From Deltaproteobacteria bacterium (GTDB taxonomy: Bacteria; Myxococcota_A; UBA9160; UBA4427), in NCBI GenBank assembly GCA_002719955.1, contig PBFW01000049.1:1-42058 (forward strand): a stretch of 42,058 bases of DNA, given 5' to 3'. Position 1 is the stretch's first letter, and each line of letters starts with the position of its first letter. Of this stretch, positions 1 through 7,281 are shown in pieces. A program made the position numbers and the translations under genes. The notes beneath the pieces were generated by a model that searched no databases, was not told the DNA's origin, and saw only the letters and a list, made by a program, of their open reading frames with translations.

Positions 1-134
1 ACGACGACGCGCCAGCGCTCGCCAGGGTCGAGGTTTCGAAGCTGCTCACAAAACCGATGGCTGACCATTCCATTTCCGACGACGATGACCGTTTTTCGAC
101 CGGCACCGTCAACCGGTCCGCGCTTGCCCCGCAT
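1..134 (-). CDS. nirB: NirB-like nitrite reductase large subunit, N-terminus (partial)
   Basis: About 44 codons enter from the left edge, starting at the ATG whose complement is at 132-134, preceded by a GGGG stretch. After a short basic leader the protein reads TVIVVGNGMVSHRFCEQL and then an LDPGERWRVVV strand. This is the FAD-binding beta-alpha-beta start of NAD(P)H-nitrite reductase large subunits, whose usual signature is VGNGMVGHRF. That enzyme reduces nitrite to ammonium in the cytoplasm. Here the Gly after MV is Ser. Most of the protein lies outside the window, so a related FAD-dependent nitrite-reductase-like oxidoreductase cannot be excluded. The identification rests on the N-terminal motif alone. 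Confidence 0.6.
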   Translation of the reverse strand, partial: MRGKRGPVDGAGRKTVIVVGNGMVSHRFCEQLRNLDPGERWRVV

Positions 135-644
135 AGTTGCCCCGCATACTCCACTCGAAGACTCGATTCAGAAGAGACACACCATTGTGCGTCACGCCAT
201 TGATGCGTTATTTGCTGGGAACCTTTTTCAACAATCGTGCCATCCGGAAATCGAGATCAACTCAGCACAAATGCGCCGACCCCAACCCAAATGCGCCGAT
301 CGCAGGAGCGAAGGCGCTCAACCGCTCGTCATCAGATGCCGAGAAAGCGGGCACTTGCGTGTTGAATGCATTTCGTTCGATTCAGTTCAAGTCGAGGACC
401 CAAGGAATCCAGGGCGTGCAGACATCCCGCATCGGTGCGTTGGCGGGACGGTGCAGAGACGCGAATCGCGTCGTAGGACTGGGCTTCTTTATCCCATACT
501 CAGCAGGATTACTTGCACAGCGTTCTGGAGACGCGCCACACCCATTCGTTGGGTGCTTGAAATGGAAACGCATTTCGAATCCCCGAGCTGACCGTGGCCC
601 ATTTCTTCCAGGACTTTGAGAACAGCGGCAAGTGTCGGTCGTCA
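135..644. other. Intergenic, no recognised gene
   Basis: About 510 bases lie between the NirB-like start and the IS3 remnant. Several frames stay open, but none gives a recognisable protein or a convincing start. The stretch presumably holds the promoter of the leftward NirB-like gene. A short direct repeat (AAATGCGCCGA) occurs twice near 270-300. Nothing else stands out. Confidence 0.5.
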
Positions 645-698
645 AAGTATTTCGGACCACGATCTCTTCTTCGCTACGAGACGGTTTCTGGTTTCGAC

Positions 699-1676
699 CT
701 AAGCCGCCTTCGCAGCCAGGTACTCATTCTTTCTTCGCATGATTGTTCTTAGCTGGATCTTCGACCGCTCAGTCAGCACCTCGAACCGCCTTTCGAAGTA
801 GACATCGGCCGGCGTCACGTTTTCGATCGCCTCGAGAAGCCGCTCGTTGTTGTAGTACGCGACGAAGTGTCGGATCGCAGCCTTGAGCTCCCCCGGAAAG
901 TAGTCGTGCTGAAGCTGGACCACGTGCTTCATCGTCCGGTGGTAGCTTTCGATTTTGCCCTGCGTCTGCGGGTGATACGGAGCGCCTCGGGTGTGGGCAT
1001 GCGATCTCCCAGGTACTCGCGGAGATCGCTTGATAGGTAGGCCGGCCGGATGTCGCTCAGCAGCCGTGGACAGTGCTTCACCTTGACCTGATCGAAGTTT
1101 CTGACGGCGAGCGGCTGGTCGAGCGTCTCGGTCACGTCGCTGGCTCTCATCGTCGGGTTCAGCTTCCAGGCGATGATCTAGCGCGAGAAGGCTTCGAGTA
1201 CGGTCGACAGGGAGTGCCGACCCCAGTGGATGAGCCGGAAGTACGTAAAAGTCGTCTGCCATATCTCGTAGACCCGTCTCGTCGGGCCCTTGAACGAGTC
1301 CGACCCCGACATCAGGATGTAGGCCGGGTTCGTGATGAGGTCCGCCGCCTTCAGGAGCCTGTAGACGCTCGACTCGGAGACGAAATAGCGCTTCTCGTCC
1401 GTGCAGCGGCAGGCCATCTCTTGTGGTGATAGATCAGTTCGATCGAGCGCGAGGTCGAGCACTTCCTTCTGGACCTCCTCAGCGATCGCGTTCGAGCGGC
1501 CTCGAGCAGTCGGCTTGTTGTCAGAGGCCCATCGAAGCCCTCTTCGACGTAGTGCTGATACCAGCCGTAGAACGTGCTCTGAGGGGCGCCCAGCTGCCCC
1601 AACGCCTGTCTTGCCGGCAGATCCGTCTCTTCGACAGGCGGATGATCCCGATCTTCTCGGGAGCTGTGCGTCTCAC
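699..1676 (-). pseudogene. IS3-family transposase orfB (DDE integrase), broken
   Basis: The original start is probably a GTG at 1676 whose GTGA overlaps the orfA stop. Matches follow in order: VRRTAPEKIGIIRL, then in another frame TDLPARQALGQLGAPQSTFY, then in a third frame the segment with YFVSESSVYRLLKAADLI, an in-frame TAG near 1178, RLLSDI, and finally a shift into the C-terminal RGAPYHPQTQGKIE ... TPADVYFERRFEVL segment. At least three frameshifts and one stop are visible. The first catalytic Asp of the DDE triad is lost (WQTTFTYF where the family has WQTDFTY). The second falls in LLSDI, and the Glu in GKIE is kept. It cannot make active transposase. Confidence 0.85.
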
Positions 1677-1977
1677 GGAGTGTCCTCCTCGCCATGACCC
1701 GTCAGACTTATTTTGAGCACCCGGTGCTTGAGCGTGATCTCGGCGACGACTTCCTTCAGCTCGTGGTTCTGGCTGCGCAGATCCTTGACTTCGTCGCTGG
1801 TGGTTTCGCGAACCGTGTCGCCAGCAAGCTGTTTCTTCCCGGCTTCGAGAAAGTCCTTGCTTCATCGGTAGGGCAAGCTGGAGGCGAGCCCTTCTCGGCG
1901 GCACAAGTCTGCAACGCTTTGCGCGCCTCGAAGCGCTTCGAGCCAGCGTCGTCTCGGGGCTCGCGTGGCCTAGCGAG
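1673..1977 (-). pseudogene. IS3-family transposase orfA, truncated, with internal stop
   Basis: The minus strand reads EALRGAQSVADLCRREGLAS, then SLPYR, a TGA where the family has Trp, and SKDFLEAGKKQLAGDTVRET. A coiled-coil-like tail ends GHGEEDTP and stops at 1673. This is the C-terminal two thirds of an IS3 orfA (HTH plus leucine-zipper region). The N-terminus is missing: at about 1977 the sequence switches directly into the tyrosine recombinase remnant. The W-to-stop change is a one-base TGG to TGA event. Confidence 0.8.
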
Positions 1978-2160
1978 TGCTGCAGCCAGACGATCGACTT
2001 TCCCGCATCGAGCGCCCAGCTCGCGAAAGCATGTCGGCAGCAATGAAATGAGAAGGGGCGAACTAGAGCCTTCCCCTGCGTCATCGCCGCAGCGCGCTCT
2101 CAAGCGTCACCAGGAACGCGCGAAGTTCTGCTCATCCCAGGGCACCCCGATCGCAGTCCG
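1978..2160 (-). pseudogene. Tyrosine recombinase (phage-type integrase) C-terminal fragment
   Basis: The minus strand contains GVPWDEQNFARSW, a TGA stop, a frameshift, then FSFHCCRHAFASWALDAGKS and a segment ending LQHSLGHASPETTLAR. These correspond to the HxxR box (H-CC-RH) and the LGH box of tyrosine site-specific recombinases. The catalytic Tyr that should follow about ten residues after LGHASPETT is gone, because the sequence runs straight into IS3 orfA. With the tRNA-Gly 3' fragment at 4617-4662 it suggests an old integrative element. It is not functional. Confidence 0.75.
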
Positions 2161-2228
2161 GAAGATGGTTCTCGGATCTGATCGAAGACCCTCCCGCGAC
2201 TGCGGAGCCGTCGAAGTTCTTCGAACTG

Positions 2229-2280
2229 TGATATTAGGAATCAAGCCATACGAGTTTCATTCGCCAAGCTTTTCCTTCAG
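2229..2280 (-). repeat. IS end repeat, copy 1 (52 bp)
   Basis: The 52-bp block starting TGATATTAGGAATCAAGCC recurs at 33412-33463 in the same orientation with only a few differences. On the minus strand the block covers the last codons and stop of a transposase reading frame (ELLKEKLGE, stop at 2257) and about 28 bp beyond it. It is therefore best read as the 3' terminus of an insertion sequence. Only the extreme end is left here; the sequence towards 2350 no longer resembles a transposase clearly. Confidence 0.65.
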
Positions 2281-2383
2281 CAGCTCGTCCGGAGTCGTCG
2301 GCGCTGCGCCGGTAGCCTCGTTACGGTCGACATGTATGGGCCTCTTTTTGTTCGTGGTCTTCCCGGGCTCGGCGTAGGCTCTT

Positions 2384-4003
2384 TCAGGAGCCGGCGGGCA
2401 CGATCCGCAGGATCCGGCTCCCGGATCGATGCTCGAGGAGCACGACCAGTTCCCCTTCCGGCCCGACTTCGACGTCACGGAATCGCCCGAGGCCCGCGAT
2501 CAGGGTCTCTCGCTCGATCTCACCGGTCGCGTCGACCACATAGCGCCAGAGATCGTTCTTGCCGAGGGTCCCGACGATCATGTGGTCCTGCCAGAGCGGG
2601 AATGCGTCGCCGGTATAGAACACGATGCTCGACACGCCCGGCGACGGGGTCCAGTCGATCACGGTCGGAGTCAGGTCGGCCGGGTCGAACTCGATTCCGA
2701 ATTTCTTCGCATAGGGGATCGGTCGCCCGTCGTAGTCGACGCCGAGGCTCACGAGGGGCCAGCCGTAGTTCCGGCCCGGCAGGATCAAGTTCGCCTCGTC
2801 TCCGCCGCGTGGGCCGTGCTCGCTCGACCACATGAGTCGCTGCGCCCGGTCGAAGTCGAGGCCCTGAGCGTTACGGTGACCGAGCGTCCAGATGGAGGGC
2901 AGGGCGCCAGGAGTTTCGACGAAAGGGTTGTCGGTGGGTGTCCGTCCGTCGTCGTGCACACGGATGATCTTGCCGTCCGGGCGGTCGAGTCGTTGGATGC
3001 CCTGGTAGTCCGTGAACTGTCCGACGGTCATGTAGACGTAGCCCTTGTCATCGAAGGCGATCCGCGCCGAGGCGCCGTTCTCAGCTCCCGGCACGTAGGT
3101 GTCTCGCGGCGCCTCCCAGATCGTCTGTTCGTCGACCCACTGAGTCCCGTCGAGTCGGCCACGCACGAGCTTCAGCATGGTGACCGGCTGGCCGGTCTCG
3201 CGGCTGGCCGCGTTGCAGTCGCTGCAACGGTCGCCGTAGGAGAGATAGATCCACGCGTTCTCGGTGTAGTCGGGATGGATCGCGACCTCGTGGGCCCAAC
3301 CAGAACCGGTGTACGTCGTGCCGCGCAGGACGCTGTCTTCGTAGAAGCGCGGGGTCCCCGTGACGAGGGTCGCTGCCGAGCCGTCCGCCTCGACGATCGA
3401 CACGCCGCGCATCTTCTCGGTCACGAGGAAGCGTCCGTCCGGGAGCGGCGCGATCGAGTAGGGCTCCGAGAGGCCTACGTAGACCTGCTCGATCGCGAGG
3501 CGGTGGTATTTCGTCTGGAGCGGCTCCCCCGGGATCACCGGAGGTGCGCCTACGCCCCGACCCTCGGCGCCGCGATCGCCCTCGCGCTTCTCGAGCAAGT
3601 AGATCGCGAGGCCGCGGATGTCGTTCTCGACGATCACCCCCTTCCATGCGGGCATGCCCTTGTCCGGGAAGCCCTGCTCGATTCCGGCGATCAGGGCGTC
3701 GACGGACTCGCCATGGACGAGCGGCGTCGTCAACAACGAGGGGCCGAGCGACGAACCATGGAGCTCACGCCCATGACAGACGGCGCATTGGGTCTTGTAG
3801 ATGCCACCCATCTCGTCGGGGAGCACCCAGGCGTCGCGCCCCGGATCGCTCTCGTCTTCCTCCTCGTCGATCACGACTTCGGCGGACAGGGCGCCTCCGC
3901 CTTTCGTCGCTGCCGCGTTGCAGCCGGCGAGGGACGCCAGGGAGCAGAAGAGGAGGGTCGCGAATGCGAGCCCCAGCAGAGAGACCGGCAGGCGTTGCAT
4001 CAT
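2384..4003 (-). CDS. Lipoprotein cytochrome c / PQQ-type sorbosone dehydrogenase
   Basis: A 539-residue protein starting at the double ATG at 4003/4000, chosen because it opens a lipoprotein signal peptide with lipobox LAGC (Cys28). Residues 60-145 form a class I cytochrome c domain: CAVCH at 73-77 covalently binds heme, and GMPAW carries the likely axial Met. Residues 155-535 form a six-bladed beta-propeller of the glucose/sorbosone dehydrogenase (GSDH, YliI-like) type, with the family segment EHGPRGGDEANLILPGRNYG. It probably oxidises a sugar, aldose or alcohol with PQQ at the outer or periplasmic membrane face and passes electrons to its own heme. The frame stays open upstream to 4321, but that part is P450 and transposase debris, not the N-terminus. 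No neighbour suggests its substrate. Confidence 0.85.
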   Translation of the reverse strand: MMQRLPVSLLGLAFATLLFCSLASLAGCNAAATKGGGALSAEVVIDEEEDESDPGRDAWVLPDEMGGIYKTQCAVCHGRELHGSSLGPSLLTTPLVHGESVDALIAGIEQGFPDKGMPAWKGVIVENDIRGLAIYLLEKREGDRGAEGRGVGAPPVIPGEPLQTKYHRLAIEQVYVGLSEPYSIAPLPDGRFLVTEKMRGVSIVEADGSAATLVTGTPRFYEDSVLRGTTYTGSGWAHEVAIHPDYTENAWIYLSYGDRCSDCNAASRETGQPVTMLKLVRGRLDGTQWVDEQTIWEAPRDTYVPGAENGASARIAFDDKGYVYMTVGQFTDYQGIQRLDRPDGKIIRVHDDGRTPTDNPFVETPGALPSIWTLGHRNAQGLDFDRAQRLMWSSEHGPRGGDEANLILPGRNYGWPLVSLGVDYDGRPIPYAKKFGIEFDPADLTPTVIDWTPSPGVSSIVFYTGDAFPLWQDHMIVGTLGKNDLWRYVVDATGEIERETLIAGLGRFRDVEVGPEGELVVLLEHRSGSRILRIVPAGS

Positions 4004-4091
4004 GGAGACCGAGTATACGCACGCGAGCATCACTGTGGAGCGCCCGGTCCAGGTTTCCTGCCGGCGCAGACGACGTCCGGGAGGAGCCCGG

Positions 4092-4255
4092 CTACCAGGT
4101 GACGGGGAGCGACGCGAGGCCGTGGACGTGGAGTTGCCGCGGTAGACCGGTTCGCTCGCGAGTCGCCGAGCGAGGGCTGTGAAGGCGTGGCGCAGCTCGA
4201 GCCGAGCCAGCGCCGTGCCCAGGCAGAAGTGGGCTCCCAAACCGAAGCTGTAGTG
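4092..4255 (-). pseudogene. Cytochrome P450 C-terminal stump
   Basis: The minus strand reads HYSFGLGAHFCLGTALARLE, the P450 heme-thiolate loop (FGxGxHxCxG, Cys ligand present) followed by helix L. The frame is then lost. Shifting the frame recovers QLHVHGLASLPVTW and a stop at 4092, the usual P450 ending. Only about 55 residues remain. The rest of the gene is replaced at 4256 by a transposase N-terminal fragment. It has no start and is not functional. Confidence 0.8.
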
Positions 4256-4330
4256 GCCGATCTTCTCGGCGTACTCAATGGTTCTCTTCTTTCGCCTGAT
4301 CTCACGGCGATCTTCGGTCACCTTGATCCT
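4256..4330 (-). mobile_element. HTH transposase N-terminal scrap fused to P450 stump
   Basis: The peptide TEDRREIRRKKRTIEYAEKIG resembles the conserved start of IS481/IS3-like transposases (RRExRRKxRVxxYAxKIGN). It runs in frame into the P450 heme loop at 4255. No more of the element is recognisable upstream. This is a short match, so the family assignment is tentative. Confidence 0.4.
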
Positions 4331-4610
4331 CCGGATTGCCCCCCGTCGTCATGATGACGAGGGGTCCGGCTGAATCTGTAATTTCACATCCGCACCACCG
4401 ACACTAGGTATTCTGACAAGTAGGCCCCGAATGGGCCGGTTCCGGGGGCGACCTGACGCTTGAGGTGCGGGCATTTCGAGGAAATCCCAGGCCCCAATGA
4501 GCACCAGAATGCCATGGTGTGCCCGGCCCACAGGCAAAGCGTGGATTCCACGCGATTAGACCGAATTCGATAGGGAGAGATCGTCTTCTGATTGCTAGAT
4601 TCTCCGCGAA
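4331..4610. other. Intergenic with dispersed repeat A
   Basis: No gene is visible. The stretch contains copy A of a dispersed repeat (core TTCTGACAAGTAGGCCCC at 4411-4428). Open frames here on the minus strand are antisense to, or read across, the tRNA fragment that follows and are not believable genes. Confidence 0.5.
4390..4455 (+). repeat. Dispersed repeat A (TTCTGACAA family)
   Basis: The core TTCTGACAAGTAGGCCCC is shared with copies near 6614, 33736 and 37432. Here it is preceded by CACCACCGA and followed by GGGCCGGTTCCGGG, which is also partly kept in copy B. It lies next to a transposase scrap. Confidence 0.55.
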
Positions 4611-4616
4611 ACGATA

Positions 4617-4662
4617 TTTCCCAAGCTGAGGGTCGCCGGTTCGAACCCGGTCTCACGCTCCA
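4617..4662 (+). other. 3' half of tRNA-Gly(CCC), probable att site remnant
   Basis: The 46 bases fold as the 3' half of a tRNA. They give an anticodon loop TTCCCAA (anticodon CCC, Gly) at 4618-4624, the 3' anticodon stem GCTGA, a 5-base variable loop, T stem GCCGG/CCGGT around loop TTCGAAC, the 3' acceptor strand CTCACGC, discriminator T and an encoded CCA. The 5' half is absent: bases before 4617 do not pair with the anticodon stem, and no GCGTGAG acceptor strand is found upstream. A tRNA 3' end without its 5' half is the standard scar of an element integrated by a tyrosine recombinase. A recombinase stump lies 2.5 kb away. Confidence 0.7.
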
Positions 4663-4739
4663 AATCTGCTACGCGCCGTCGGTGACTTGCGCAGTCGGCG
4701 TTTTCGTTGTTCAGGGGAGCGCACGTCCTTCGCAGCCGC

Positions 4740-5798
4740 TCAGCTTCGAACCGCCGGAAGCACCGTCCGCGCGAGCAGGTCCATGAAGCGGATCTCGTCC
4801 TCCACGAATTGACTGAGGATGAGATTTGTCGCCCCGCTGGCGACGACCTCGCGTAGCCGCTCGACCAACCGCTCCGGGGGCCCGGCGATCGTGCCCAGGG
4901 GTGCCAGGAATTCGACGAGTCCGAGTTCCTCGACCAGCGCGGCGTTATGCGCGGCGGAGGCGGGACTCGCATGGTGACGCGAGTCGTAGCGGCGCTTGAG
5001 TTTCGCGATTTTCGGCTTCACCTCCTCGGGCACGCCCTTGCCGTCCATGTGGAAGCGGTAGACGTGATTGGCCGTGCCGCCGAGGATCGCCTTTACGGAC
5101 TCGATGCCGTCGGCCTCGCTCTGCGCGGGTACGAGGTTGCACATGTACCAGATCTCGAGGTCCTCGAAGCGACGGCCGGCCGCCTCGCAGCCGCGGCGGA
5201 TGTTTTCGAGGGCGACTTCCCGCATGGGCGGGGCGAGGCAGTTCGAGAGGATCACGCCGTCGGCGATGCGTCCGGCGAGTTCCTGGGTGCGTGGCCCCTC
5301 CGCCGCGATCCAGACCGGTGTTGGCGCCTGGTGCCAATGCACACCGAAGCTCCTGCCGCCCCACTCCGCCTCCTCTCCGCGACAGAGCGCCTGCACCGCG
5401 CACACGTAGGCCTCGAGTTCGTCGGTCCGCGCCGGGCGCGTGCCGATGTTCCGGAGCGCCGAGTCGCCGCTGGCGATGCCATAGCGGAAGCGGCCGCCGG
5501 AGAGTTGCTGAAGTGCAAGGCAGGCGGAGGCGACGACCGCCGGGTGGCGGGTCATCGGATTCGAGACGGTGATGGCGAGATCGGGGCGGGTCGTGACCTG
5601 TGCGGCTAGCGTCATCGAGACAAAGGGCTCGGCCCAAAGCGATTGGGAGTCGCCGGTGGTGAGCAGGTCGAAACCGGCTCGCTCCGCCGTCTCCAGCCAG
5701 GTGGGGTAGCGCTCCAGGTCGCGCACCGCGATGCCCGTACCGAAGCGCGGGGTTTTGCTGCGGTTTTTTCTGGCCCTGCGATCGGCATTTCTGGCCAT
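4740..5798 (-). CDS. LLM-class (luciferase-like, F420-type) oxidoreductase
   Basis: A 352-residue TIM-barrel flavin enzyme of the luciferase-like monooxygenase superfamily. The start at 5798 is preceded by GGGAGG about 8 bases upstream. The N-terminus FGTGIAVRDLERYPTWLETAERAGFD-type strand, the TGDSQSLWAEPF active-site entry, the SNPMTRHPAVVAS loop and the SGGRFRYGIASGDS phosphate-binding segment follow the order of F420-dependent reductases (methylene-H4MPT reductase and glucose-6-phosphate dehydrogenase type). Such cytoplasmic enzymes use F420 or FMN. The substrate cannot be inferred, and no F420 gene is nearby. It stands alone between IS debris. Only the superfamily is secure. Confidence 0.85.
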   Translation of the reverse strand: MARNADRRARKNRSKTPRFGTGIAVRDLERYPTWLETAERAGFDLLTTGDSQSLWAEPFVSMTLAAQVTTRPDLAITVSNPMTRHPAVVASACLALQQLSGGRFRYGIASGDSALRNIGTRPARTDELEAYVCAVQALCRGEEAEWGGRSFGVHWHQAPTPVWIAAEGPRTQELAGRIADGVILSNCLAPPMREVALENIRRGCEAAGRRFEDLEIWYMCNLVPAQSEADGIESVKAILGGTANHVYRFHMDGKGVPEEVKPKIAKLKRRYDSRHHASPASAAHNAALVEELGLVEFLAPLGTIAGPPERLVERLREVVASGATNLILSQFVEDEIRFMDLLARTVLPAVRS

Positions 5799-5981
5799 TT
5801 TTCGTTCCTCCCTTGTACAGGATAAAGTGCAGAAGTCTGGATTTAGGTGGCGACAAGAAAAATCATGAAATTCAAATTCTTAGTCATTGGAGTTGCCGCT
5901 TGACTGACTTGCCCCCCTTAGATCGATCCAGCTAGCTTGCGAGGATCGAGCAAGGAAGAAGGGAGAGAGCAGAGAGCGAGA

Positions 5982-6256
5982 AAGCGATACACCCCGGAGC
6001 AGATCATTCGGAGGCTGCGAGTGGCCGAGGTCAAACTGGCCAAGGGCGAGACGGCCGTGGATGTGGTTCGAAAGCTCGTGTCTCACCGAGCAGGCGTATT
6101 ACCGCTGGTGTAATGAGTACGGCGGACTCCGACTCGACCAGGCCAAATGCCTGGAAAAACTCGAGAAGGCGAACGCCCGCCTGAACAGGCTCCTGGCCGA
6201 GCAGGCACTGGACAACTTGATCCTCAAGAAAGCCGCCATGGAAAACTTCTGTAGGC
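5982..6256 (+). pseudogene. IS3-family orfA fragment with frameshift (copy II)
   Basis: The plus strand reads KRYTPEQIIRRLRVAEVKLA and KGETAVDVVRKL, shifts frame near 6075, then continues LTEQAYYRWCNEYGGLRLDQ and ends LDNLILKKAAMENF. This is almost the whole of an IS3-group orfA (HTH domain plus leucine zipper). The matching orfB is missing: the sequence passes directly to the outer end of another IS3 copy at 6258. It is inactive. Confidence 0.8.
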
Positions 6257-6257
6257 C

Positions 6258-6335
6258 GTCAAGGGATTTTAGACCACGTACGGTCTTCGCTAAGAGACGG
6301 TTTCTGACTCCGACCTAAGCCACCTTCGCGGCCAG
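6258..6335 (-). mobile_element. IS3-family right-end remnant (copy II)
   Basis: The bases resemble 645-720 closely: GGACCACG near 653 matches GACCACG near 6272, followed by CTTCGCTAAGAGACGGTTTCTG and the last codons of orfB (LAAKVA, stop). Only the terminal repeat and the orfB tail remain. It sits directly against an orfA fragment of opposite orientation, so the two pieces come from different insertions or from an inversion. Confidence 0.65.
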
Positions 6336-7281
6336 TGACTCCCCCCTTGCTTCGCTTCTTCCTGCTCAACCCGACCTCCTGCGAAATCAAACTCTCTTTG
6401 AATATGTGTCCAGGAAAACCGGGGGCGGCTTTGAAAGAGTTCGGCCGATGTTCGAACCGAGCCTTGACCGCAGTGCCTCGACTCGAGTTCATCCAGCCAG
6501 AACGGGAGCAGACGCCCGGATCAAAGGATCTGGGGCGAACGGCGAAGTGCGCCGTGCGCTCCAACCCTATGGAAGGGAAAACGAGCGGCGTTTTCAGCAA
6601 TACCGAGTAGGTGTTCTGACAACTAGGCCCCAAGGGGCCCGTTCCGGGCGGATCGTAGGTCAAGTTCAGGAACCTGCTCATCAGCGATGGAGGCGATCTC
6701 GGAGGTCGAAAGAACTTTGCCTCCGTTTGAGGTGCCACTCCTCATTCCTTGCAGCAGTACCCACATGAGCGTGCCATCACTCTTGTCGTCTCCGATGGCC
6801 AGCTGGGTATGCGATGAGGTCACGATCGTGGCTCGCCCTGTTGCGGGCGCCGGTCTACCGATCGTCGTCAAAATATTGAAAATTAGATCAATATCCCCGC
6901 AGGATTAATTTAAGACGAGTGGCTGCGCCCCACTCAGGGACGGCGCTTGATCCCGCTCTGAGCAGTTTCACGCCTTCCGGAAGTGCGAGATTGAGAGAAA
7001 TTGCCGTCTGGGCAAGGAGTATCAAGCCGCTGCGGGTCTGGGCGGATCCCAAGATCGGAGTTAGGCTTTCTCCAGCGTTGGAAACCCCGCCCCTCCCCGG
7101 GCCAGCGACATCGAGAGTGATTGACACTCCAGACGGGAGACCGAAGCAGAGACTGCAGAGCGCTGGCTGCGTGGTTGCTTTTAGCCACACCCCCCTGAAT
7201 CCGAACAACTGTCGGTGGCTCGCAGGCCGCTCCAAGATACGGACCGCTCTTTACTTCGGTACCTAACAGGACACCACTATT
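6336..7281. other. Long stretch without a confident gene
   Basis: About 945 bases. It contains dispersed repeat B (6590-6650). Open frames on both strands at 6620-6870 and 6890-7260 have no recognisable domain. The minus-strand frame 6623-6871 (with ATIVTSSHTQLAIGDDKSDG) has a protein-like look but no start signal or family that I can name. The last 100 bases lead to the TTG start of the lipid kinase. It could hold a decayed gene. Confidence 0.4.
6590..6655 (+). repeat. Dispersed repeat B (TTCTGACAA family)
   Basis: The core TTCTGACAACTAGGCCCC at 6614-6631 is followed by GGGCCCGTTCCGGG, the best match to copy A. It lies 0.3 kb downstream of the IS3 right-end remnant and marks the left edge of the envelope island. 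Confidence 0.55.

Larger units (their letters stand above)
645..1977 (-). mobile_element. IS3-family element, degenerate copy I
   Basis: A two-gene IS3-type insertion sequence on the minus strand. It has an orfA (HTH/coiled coil) remnant at 1673-1977 and an orfB (DDE integrase) remnant at 699-1676. The outer end near 653-690, read inward, resembles the outer end at 6270-6310 and the left end near 16255-16283, which identifies the terminal repeat of this IS family. The orfA side is truncated and abuts a tyrosine recombinase stump at about 1977. Several frameshifts and stops make the element inactive. Confidence 0.85.

Noticed and set aside
2429..4102. Long plus-strand open frame antisense to the sorbosone dehydrogenase
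   Set aside because: The dehydrogenase has signal peptide, CxxCH and propeller motifs. The opposite frame has none.
4003..4321. N-terminal extension of the sorbosone dehydrogenase
   Set aside because: The extension consists of transposase and P450 fragments followed by a correct lipoprotein signal at 4003, so it is not part of the protein.
4384..4972. Minus-strand frames ending in RETGFEPATLSLG and RPGSNRRPSAW peptides
   Set aside because: These are the well-known spurious translations of tRNA 3' ends read antisense. They overlap the tRNA-Gly fragment and the LLM gene end.
6623..7235. Minus-strand frames that look protein-like (SGVSITLDVAGPGRGGVSN and others)
   Set aside because: No start signal, no recognised family and interruption between them. 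Left as a possible decayed gene, not annotated.
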